This document shows positions 5,532 to 9,847 of a DNA stretch of 9,847 bases, one piece after another; positions within the stretch are counted from its first letter, which is position 1; each line of letters opens with the position of its first letter. The translations under genes and the position numbers were made by a program. The notes below the pieces were generated by a model. It was not told where the DNA came from. It worked only from the letters and a program-made list of their open reading frames with translations, and searched no databases. The DNA comes from Pseudomonadota bacterium (lineage in GTDB: Bacteria > Pseudomonadota > Gammaproteobacteria > Burkholderiales > Burkholderiaceae_C): contig JAEXBL010000281.1 in the NCBI GenBank assembly GCA_023394015.1, positions 1-9,847 on the forward strand, read 5' to 3'.

Positions 5532-7058
5532 TCAGGGAGAAGCGTCTCTCACTGCCCACTCCACCAGCCGGTCCAGCGCCGGCCGCGCGGCGGCGGCGTT
5601 GGGGTGGTTGATGATGCCCACCACGGCGTAGTTGTGGCCTGAGTGGCCATAGGCGTAACCGGCAACCGCCGCCACGTCGCGCAGGGTGCCGGTCTTCAGG
5701 CGGGCGTTGCCGATGGCGTCGGAGCCCGGGTTGCGCGCGGCCATGCGGCGCGTGGTGCCGTCCACGCCGGCGATCGACAGCGAATGCTCGAACACCGCGC
5801 CGTTGGGGTGGCCGGCCGCGTGCTGCAACAGCGCCGCCAGCGACGCCGCCGTGGCGCGCTCGTGGCGCGACAGGCCGGAGCCGTTTTCCACCACCGGCGT
5901 GGTGCGCAGGCCAAAGCGCTCGCGCCACCAGCGCTTGAGCCGGTTCTGCGACTCGGCGAAGCTGCCGCGCCCGTCGCCCGCCGCCGACAGGGTGAGAAAC
6001 AGCTGCTGCGCCATCACGTTGTTCGAGAACTTGTTGATGTCGGCAATGACCTCCGCCAGCGGCAGCGAGAAGCCCGTCACCAGCGGTTGGCCAGTGGCCG
6101 GGCGGCCCAGCCACTTGACCTGCCCGCTCAGGCCACCGCCGGCGCCGCGCCACATCGCCTCGATGACGCGCGGCGCGTAGCTGGCCGGATCGACGTAGGC
6201 GATGCCCCAGCTCTGCTCGCCGCAGCTCGTGGGGTAGCGGCCGGCAAAGCTGATGCGGTTCGGATCGCTGAAGTCGGCCGCCAGCCGGGTGCGCCAGTTG
6301 CCGCAGGCGCCGTTCGTGGCCGGCACCTCGGCTGGAATCTCCACGCCGGCCATCGGCGGCTCGCTCTCCACCCGCACGCGGCGCCCCGCCGGGTCGGGCA
6401 CGAACCTGAAGATCAGCGCCTTGAAGTTCAGCAGCAGGCCATCCGGGCCGGCGTTGTAGGGCCGCAGCGGGTCGTCGTCGAAGGCGGCGGCGTCGTGCGC
6501 CGGCAGGCGGAACACGCTGTTGTCCAGCAGGATGTCGCCATCGATGCGGCGGATGCCCTGCTCCTGGATGGCGCGCATCAGGTCCTCGATGCGCTCCCGC
6601 ACCAGCTTGGGGTCGCCACTGCCACGGATCAGCAGGTCGCCGTGCAGCACCCCCTGGCTGACATAGCCTTGCGTGTACACCCGCGTGCGCCAGAAGTGAC
6701 CCGGCCCCAGCAGGTCCACGCCGGCGTAAGTGGTCACCAACTTCATCACAGAGGCCGGGTTCATCGGCACATCGGCCTGCCACGACAGGCGAGGCGGCGG
6801 CAAGGCGGTGGATGCAGCCGCCGGCGCCGGGTTGCGCTCGCCTCCCGGATTCACCGGCTCGGGCACCCGCACCACCGTGCCCGGTGGCGGCGGCAGCGGC
6901 GCCACCACCATCGCCACCGCGCTGGCGGGCACGCCGGCCTTGGCCAGCGCCTGCGCGATTTCTGGGGGCAGGGCGCTGGCCTGCGGCCAAGCGGCACCAC
7001 AGGCGCCGAGGCCAAGCGCCAGGGCGGCGAGTTGGCGAAGGAGCTGTCGAAAACTCAC
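5532..7058 (-). CDS. dacB: D-alanyl-D-alanine carboxypeptidase/endopeptidase (PBP4, peptidase S13)
   Basis: The product has 508 residues; E. coli DacB has 477. It trims pentapeptide stems and cleaves D-Ala-mDAP cross-links of peptidoglycan in the periplasm. The three active-site motifs are present with family spacing: Ser103-Val-Met-Lys106 (SxxK), Ser345-Asn-Asn (SxN) and Lys455-Thr-Gly (KTG). The 242-residue gap between the first two is occupied by the inserted domains typical of class C PBPs. A signal peptide covers residues 1 to ~29. It offers both a possible lipobox (Leu17-Gly-Ala-Cys20) and a good signal peptidase I site (ASA at 27-29). A Pro-rich stretch at ~54-90 makes the segment before SxxK about 40 residues longer than in E. 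coli. The GTG at 7058 is the only plausible start before the signal peptide. It has no Shine-Dalgarno sequence, but TAGACT lies 7 nt upstream, so the message may be leaderless. It is divergent from the EamA gene. Confidence 0.92.
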   Translation of the reverse strand: MSFRQLLRQLAALALGLGACGAAWPQASALPPEIAQALAKAGVPASAVAMVVAPLPPPPGTVVRVPEPVNPGGERNPAPAAASTALPPPRLSWQADVPMNPASVMKLVTTYAGVDLLGPGHFWRTRVYTQGYVSQGVLHGDLLIRGSGDPKLVRERIEDLMRAIQEQGIRRIDGDILLDNSVFRLPAHDAAAFDDDPLRPYNAGPDGLLLNFKALIFRFVPDPAGRRVRVESEPPMAGVEIPAEVPATNGACGNWRTRLAADFSDPNRISFAGRYPTSCGEQSWGIAYVDPASYAPRVIEAMWRGAGGGLSGQVKWLGRPATGQPLVTGFSLPLAEVIADINKFSNNVMAQQLFLTLSAAGDGRGSFAESQNRLKRWWRERFGLRTTPVVENGSGLSRHERATAASLAALLQHAAGHPNGAVFEHSLSIAGVDGTTRRMAARNPGSDAIGNARLKTGTLRDVAAVAGYAYGHSGHNYAVVGIINHPNAAAARPALDRLVEWAVRDASP

Positions 7059-7065
7059 GCGTGCG

Positions 7066-7071
7066 AGTCTA
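7066..7071 (-). promoter_or_regulatory. Candidate -10 box for leaderless dacB transcript
   Basis: On the minus strand TAGACT (four of six matches to TATAAT) ends 7 nt before the GTG start of dacB. Transcription would then start at or next to the GTG. No Shine-Dalgarno sequence and no clear -35 box are visible. Confidence 0.35.
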
Positions 7072-7082
7072 GCGGCGGTGTG

Positions 7083-7119
7083 AGGCGCTGGCGCCTTGCC
7101 GGGGCGACCGTGCGGTCGC
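7083..7119. repeat. Two short inverted repeats in the dacB-EamA divergent region
   Basis: AGGCGC-TG-GCGCCT (7083-7096) and GCGACCG-TG-CGGTCGC (7104-7119) are perfect inverted repeats, each with a 2-nt spacer TG, separated by 7 nt. They lie upstream of both divergent genes and could be operator sites, but GC-rich DNA produces such dyads by chance fairly often. Confidence 0.4.
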
Positions 7120-7168
7120 TGCAGCGGCAGCGGGCCAACTACGACACACGCGGCGGGCAGGCGGTGTC

Positions 7169-7187
7169 GCGGCCGATAATCGGCCGC
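7169..7187 (+). promoter_or_regulatory. 19-nt palindrome with -10-like GATAAT abutting the EamA start codon
   Basis: GCGGCCGAT (7169-7177) and ATCGGCCGC (7179-7187) are perfect 9-bp arms around a central A, and the ATG follows immediately at 7188. GATAAT at 7174-7179 matches TATAAT in five of six positions and ends 8 nt before the ATG, the spacing seen in leaderless genes. No Shine-Dalgarno sequence is present. The palindrome would overlap the -10 box and the transcription start, a repressor-like position. Confidence 0.45.
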
Positions 7188-8186
7188 ATGCCCGCCTCTT
7201 CTCGTGCGGTCGGCATCGTGGCGGCCGCCGTCACGGTGTCCATCTGGACCAGCTTCATCGTCATCGGCCGCGCCGCGGCGGGCCTGACGCTGCTGCCGCT
7301 GGACATCGCGCTGCTGCGCATCGTGGGCGCCAGCGCGGTGCTGCTGCCCTGGGGCTGGTGGTTGACGCGCGGGCAGCGCGGCAGTAGCGCCGTGTCGCTG
7401 GGCGGCTTGTCGCCGCTGCCGCTGCGGCAGACGGTGCTGGCGGGCACGTTCGGCGGGCCGCTGTATGCGGTGCTGTGCTACGTGGGCTTTTTCTACGCGC
7501 CGGCGGCGCACGCCTCGGTGCTGATGCCGGGCAGCCTGCCGCTGTGGACGGCGCTGCTGGCGGCGCTGGTGCTGCGCGACCGCATCACGCCGGCGCGGGC
7601 GCTGGGGCTGGCCTGCATCGTGGGGGGCGATCTGCTGGTGGGCGGCGAGGGGCTGCTGTCGGCCTTCGACGGCGGCGAGGTGTGGAAGGGCGACCTGATC
7701 TTCATGAGCGCCGCGCTGTGCTGGGCGGCCTACAGCGTGGTGGCGCGCAAGCTGGGGCTGGAGGCGGTGCGCGCCACCATCGCCGTCACCGCCTTCGCCT
7801 TCGTCACCTACGTGCCGCTGTTCGTGCTGCTGACGGCCACCGGCCTGCTGCCGACGCGGCTGGGCGCGGCGCCCTGGGGCGAGATCGCGTTCCAGGCACT
7901 GTTCCAGGGGCTGGGTTCGGTGGTGATCTCGGGCATCGCCTTCGTGCACATGGTGCGCGCCTTCGGGCCGGTGAAGTCGACCATGGTCACCGCGCTGGTG
8001 CCGGGCCTGTCGGCGCTGGCCGCGGTGCTGCTGCTGGGCGAGCCGCTGGGCTGGAATCTGCTGGCGGGGCTGGCGCTGGTCACCGCCGGCATCCTGTTCG
8101 GCGTGCGCGCGGCGCGCCAGAATACAAGGCTTCCCGCAGCGGCCGGCGCGCACACCGCAGGCGCTGCCACCCCCAAGCACCCATGA
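7188..8186 (+). CDS. EamA/DMT-superfamily transporter
   Basis: This is a 332-residue inner-membrane protein. It shows two tandem EamA-type halves of about five hydrophobic helices each. The first half runs to about residue 150 (VAAAVTVSIWTSFIVIGRAA near the N-terminus, ALVLRDRITPARALGLACIV at its end). The second half starts at GDLIFMSAALCWAAYSVVAR and ends with PLGWNLLAGLALVTAGILFG. Each half carries the family's helix-helix signature before a charged turn (LRDRITPAR; LGEPLGWN). The family includes metabolite and amino-acid exporters and nucleotide-sugar relatives; the substrate cannot be read from sequence. The ATG at 7188 begins the first helix region; frames upstream are open only because they lie antisense to dacB. 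The final TGA overlaps the tsaB ATG (ATGA), so the two genes should be cotranscribed and translationally coupled. The Ala/Pro-rich tail after the last helix (about 25 residues) is cytoplasmic or disordered. Confidence 0.88.
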   Translation: MPASSRAVGIVAAAVTVSIWTSFIVIGRAAAGLTLLPLDIALLRIVGASAVLLPWGWWLTRGQRGSSAVSLGGLSPLPLRQTVLAGTFGGPLYAVLCYVGFFYAPAAHASVLMPGSLPLWTALLAALVLRDRITPARALGLACIVGGDLLVGGEGLLSAFDGGEVWKGDLIFMSAALCWAAYSVVARKLGLEAVRATIAVTAFAFVTYVPLFVLLTATGLLPTRLGAAPWGEIAFQALFQGLGSVVISGIAFVHMVRAFGPVKSTMVTALVPGLSALAAVLLLGEPLGWNLLAGLALVTAGILFGVRAARQNTRLPAAAGAHTAGAATPKHP

Positions 8187-8908
8187 ACCCAACGCCCCTG
8201 AACCTGCTGGCTTTCGACACCAGCACCGAGCAGCTGTCGGTGGCGGTGCAGCGCGGCGCCGACGGCCCGCGCTGGGCGCACACCGGCGCCGGCGGCGCGC
8301 AGGCCTCGGCCACGCTGATCCCCACCGTGCAGGCGCTGCTGGCCGAGGCGGGCCTGGCCTTGCGCGAGCTGCGCGCCATCGTGTTCGGTCGCGGGCCGGG
8401 CTCGTTCACCGGGTTGCGCACCGCCTGCTCGGTGGCGCAGGGCCTGGCCTGGGGCGCCGGCGTGCCGGTGCTGCCGGTGGACACCCTGCTGGCCGTGGCC
8501 GAGGCCACGCGCCAGTCGCAAGCCGATGCGAACGCGGCGCTGCGCGTGCTGGCGCTGCTGGACGCGCGCATGGGCGAGGTCTATGCTGCCGACTACGCCT
8601 GGTCGCCCGCCGGCGGCTGGCAGGTACTGGCCGATGCTGTGGTGCTGCCGCCCGAAAGCGTGGCCGCGCCGGCGCCCGGTACGCTGCTGGCCGGCAATGC
8701 CGCCACCGTCTATGCCGACCGCCTGCCCGCCGCCGTGCGGGCGCTGCCCAGCGTGCAGGTGCTGCCCACCGCCGACGCGCTGCTCGGCCTGGCGCCCACG
8801 CTGCTGGCCGCGGGACGGGCAGTGCCGGCCGACCAGGCGCTGCCGCTGTACATCCGCGACAAGGTGGCGCTGACCACCGCCGAGCGGGAGAATAAGAGCC
8901 CGGGTTGA
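8183..8908 (+). CDS. tsaB: tRNA threonylcarbamoyladenosine biosynthesis protein TsaB
   Basis: The product has 241 residues, close to the usual 230-240. TsaB is an ASKHA-fold partner of TsaD and TsaE that transfers the threonylcarbamoyl group to A37 of ANN-decoding tRNAs in the cytoplasm. Diagnostic motifs are LLAFDTST (residues 8-15), GRGPGSFTGLR (69-79) and the following SVAQGLAWGAGVPV. Also typical are LLDARMGEVYAADY in the middle and the C-terminal PLYIRDKVALTTAER. The ATG overlaps the stop of the EamA gene by 4 nt and has no obvious Shine-Dalgarno sequence, so translation probably depends on coupling. rimI follows after a 213-nt gap, matching the frequent tsaB-rimI neighbourhood in proteobacteria. 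Confidence 0.95.
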   Translation: MNPTPLNLLAFDTSTEQLSVAVQRGADGPRWAHTGAGGAQASATLIPTVQALLAEAGLALRELRAIVFGRGPGSFTGLRTACSVAQGLAWGAGVPVLPVDTLLAVAEATRQSQADANAALRVLALLDARMGEVYAADYAWSPAGGWQVLADAVVLPPESVAAPAPGTLLAGNAATVYADRLPAAVRALPSVQVLPTADALLGLAPTLLAAGRAVPADQALPLYIRDKVALTTAERENKSPG

Positions 8909-8951
8909 GCGGCTTGGGCTGGCGTTCGGGCCGGGACGTGCCCAAGGCCGC
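8909..8951 (+). terminator. Long bulged hairpin directly after tsaB
   Basis: GCGGCTTGGGC (8909-8919) pairs with GCCCAAGGCCGC (8940-8951) with a single bulged C, enclosing a 20-nt loop. It starts at the base following the tsaB stop codon. There is no adjacent T run (the first is only TTT at 8961-8963), so it may be an attenuator or mRNA-processing structure rather than a strong terminator. Confidence 0.35.
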
Positions 8952-8975
8952 CCGTCGAGCTTTCTGACCACCGAA

Positions 8976-9084
8976 ATGACACTTGACTTTGCTTCGCTCA
9001 ATGACCAAAGCGCCGCGCCTGACGATGGCTTTTTGTCATGGGTCATGCGCGCGTCAGCGCGCGGTCATTCGTTATGGGTGTCAT
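8976..9084. repeat. Nested inverted-repeat region between tsaB and rimI
   Basis: Successive pairs of inverted repeats are nested around a centre near 9030-9038. The pairs are ATGACAC (8976) with GTGTCAT (9078), AATGACC (9000) with GGTCATT (9063), and CTGAC (9019) with GTCAG (9053). The left half carries only TGAC and the right half only GTCA. A further perfect dyad GCGCGC-GTCA-GCGCGC lies at 9047-9062. The spacers are unequal, so this is either a degraded palindromic element or an array of binding half-sites. The stretch is less GC-rich than its neighbours. Confidence 0.4.
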
Positions 9085-9125
9085 GGGCCGTGGCTGAGGC
9101 GCTGCGCCATGGATCACTGACATGA
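8976..9125 (+). CDS. Possible 49-residue small protein overlapping the rimI start
   Basis: An ATG at 8976 opens 49 codons ending in TGA at 9123-9125, which overlaps the rimI ATG (ATGA). The overlap is the kind seen with translational coupling and is the main argument for a real gene. The protein would start MTLDFASLND and carry a Trp-rich, weakly amphipathic C-terminal half (three Trp; LWVSWAVAEALRHGS). Against it, only about 59% of codons end in G or C, much lower than in the neighbours. It uses four TCA codons and a TTA, there is no Shine-Dalgarno sequence, and the same DNA contains nested inverted repeats. I recognise no family. It may equally be non-coding leader sequence. Confidence 0.3.
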   Translation: MTLDFASLNDQSAAPDDGFLSWVMRASARGHSLWVSWAVAEALRHGSLT

Positions 9126-9649
9126 GCGCCGTTCTCTCGCCACCCCCATCGGCCTGGCCGCCCCTGGCGCCGGCGGTGGAGGCGCGCCTGGAGCCAATGA
9201 CGCCCGAGCGGCTGGACGCGGTGCTGGCAGTCGAGCAAAGCGCCTACAGCCACCCTTGGTCGCGCCGCAATTTCAGCGACACGCTGGCGGCGGGGCACCA
9301 TGCGCCGTGCCTGGTCGGGCCGCTGCCGGGCGGCCGCGAGGCGTTGCTTGGCTACCTGGTGGCCATGCTCGGCTACCGCGAGGTGCACCTGCTCAACATC
9401 ACCGTCGCGCCGGCCCACCAGCGCCAGGGCTGGGGCGGGCTGCTGCTGGATGCGCTGGCGCTGTGGTCGCGCGCGCAGGGGGCCGAATGGCTGTGGCTGG
9501 AAGTGCGCGCCAGCAACACGCGCGCGCAGCAGGTGTACCTGCAGCGCGGCTTTGCGCGCGTGGGCCTGCGCAAGGGCTACTACCCCGCCGGCCATGGCCA
9601 GCGCGAAGACGCGGTGGTCATGAACCTGCGCCTGGGAGACGCTTCATGA
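9122..9649 (+). CDS. rimI: Ribosomal-protein-alanine N-acetyltransferase RimI (GNAT family)
   Basis: The product has 175 residues; E. coli RimI has 148, and the excess is a Pro/Ala-rich N-terminal extension of about 20 residues. RimI acetylates the N-terminal Ala of ribosomal protein S18 using acetyl-CoA in the cytoplasm. The acetyl-CoA pyrophosphate loop is Gln100-Arg-Gln-Gly-Trp-Gly105 after HLLNITVAPAH. Then comes WLEVRASNTRA, with Glu127 corresponding to the catalytic Glu and Tyr139 to the general-acid Tyr of E. coli RimI (same 12-residue spacing). GFARVGLRKGYYP and REDAVVM complete the family pattern. An in-frame ATG at 9197 would remove the extension but lacks a better ribosome site. 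The stop overlaps the next start by ATGA. Association with TsaB in the same cluster is common, and the TsaBDE context does not change the assignment. Confidence 0.93.
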   Translation: MSAVLSPPPSAWPPLAPAVEARLEPMTPERLDAVLAVEQSAYSHPWSRRNFSDTLAAGHHAPCLVGPLPGGREALLGYLVAMLGYREVHLLNITVAPAHQRQGWGGLLLDALALWSRAQGAEWLWLEVRASNTRAQQVYLQRGFARVGLRKGYYPAGHGQREDAVVMNLRLGDAS

Positions 9650-9847
9650 CGCAGGCCCTGGACGCGCGTCAGCGCGCCATGCTGGCCGAGATGGGCGTCC
9701 GGCTATGGCCGCGCCCGGGCCAGCGCGGGGAGCGCGGTGCGGCCGAATCGAACACGGCCCATGCGCGTTCGGGTGTTGTCGAGAGCGGGCAGGCTGCTTC
9801 AGCACCCGCTGACCAGCATGCCGCCGCCCGCGCGCCCGCAGCGCCGC
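9646..9847 (+). CDS. Probable uracil-DNA glycosylase (family 4), N-terminal fragment
   Basis: An ATG at 9646 overlaps the rimI stop by 4 nt and has GGGAG 7 nt upstream. The frame stays open to the window end (67 codons). The beginning, LDARQRAMLAEMGVRLW, resembles the N-terminus of beta-proteobacterial family-4 uracil-DNA glycosylases, which commonly follow rimI. It is followed by the low-complexity Ala/Pro/Gly/Ser stretch such proteins often carry before the catalytic domain. The four iron-sulfur cysteines and the uracil-binding motifs would lie beyond the window, so the assignment depends on synteny and a short match. Any other protein with a disordered N-terminus remains possible. Confidence 0.5.
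   Translation, partial: MTQALDARQRAMLAEMGVRLWPRPGQRGERGAAESNTAHARSGVVESGQAASAPADQHAAARAPAAP

Noticed and set aside
5643..7187. Upstream extension of the EamA frame, giving an 847-residue fusion
   Set aside because: This stretch is antisense to dacB, which has its SxxK, SxN and KTG motifs on the minus strand. The transporter homology starts at the ATG at 7188.
7059..8192. Long N-terminal extension of dacB on the minus strand (886 residues)
   Set aside because: The extension is Gln/Arg/His-rich shadow sequence antisense to the EamA gene. The signal peptide begins at the GTG at 7058.
7808..9046. 412-codon minus-strand frame opposite tsaB
   Set aside because: It is a shadow of tsaB and EamA with low-complexity translation; tsaB motifs are unmistakable on the plus strand.
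9047..9677. Shared 14-mer GCGCGTCAGCGCGC near 9049 and 9664 as a possible repeat or attachment site
   Set aside because: The sequence is low-complexity and GC-rich, the second copy lies in coding sequence of the glycosylase start, and the flanks do not match.

Overview
The window is about two-thirds GC or more and tightly packed with high-GC3 genes. It looks like a beta-proteobacterium of the Burkholderiales, most likely a Comamonadaceae member (Acidovorax/Ottowia-like). That assignment rests on codon bias, gene families and the tsaB-rimI-uracil-DNA-glycosylase order. No phylogeny was run. No tRNA, rRNA, CRISPR, insertion sequence or phage gene is visible.

Left part (1-4382). The 3' end of an SGNH/GDSL-type hydrolase gene runs in from the left edge and ends at a clear intrinsic terminator. 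After an AT-richer promoter region with a 23-nt inverted repeat comes a 739-residue secreted multihaem cytochrome c with five CXXCH motifs. Its first half resembles the trihaem cytochrome subunit of membrane alcohol/gluconate dehydrogenases. Its second half resembles the dihaem thiosulfate dehydrogenase TsdA. Two hairpins separate it from a convergent gene for a second, lipoprotein-type SGNH hydrolase. The two SGNH genes are probably paralogues, and each has lost a different conserved catalytic-block residue. This region is the most unusual part of the window.

Middle part (4383-7058). A D-malate dehydrogenase gene (dmlA) stands alone, divergent from the SGNH lipoprotein gene and convergent with dacB, which encodes a PBP4-type D-Ala-D-Ala carboxypeptidase with all three penicillin-binding motifs.

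Right part (7059-9847). A short divergent promoter region with several palindromes separates dacB from a rightward cluster: an EamA/DMT transporter, tsaB (tRNA t6A biosynthesis), rimI (protein N-alpha-acetyltransferase) and the start of a probable family-4 uracil-DNA glycosylase. The EamA-tsaB and rimI-glycosylase junctions are ATGA overlaps, which indicates translational coupling. Both dacB and the EamA gene lack a Shine-Dalgarno sequence and have a -10-like hexamer 7-8 nt before the start codon, so both may be leaderless. Between tsaB and rimI lies a 213-nt gap with a hairpin, a nested set of inverted repeats and a 49-codon ORF of atypical composition whose stop overlaps the rimI start.

The genes do not form one pathway. 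The left part suggests periplasmic electron transfer with sulfur-compound (thiosulfate/tetrathionate) or dehydrogenase-linked chemistry. The remainder is carbon catabolism, cell-wall maintenance and conserved RNA/protein modification housekeeping.
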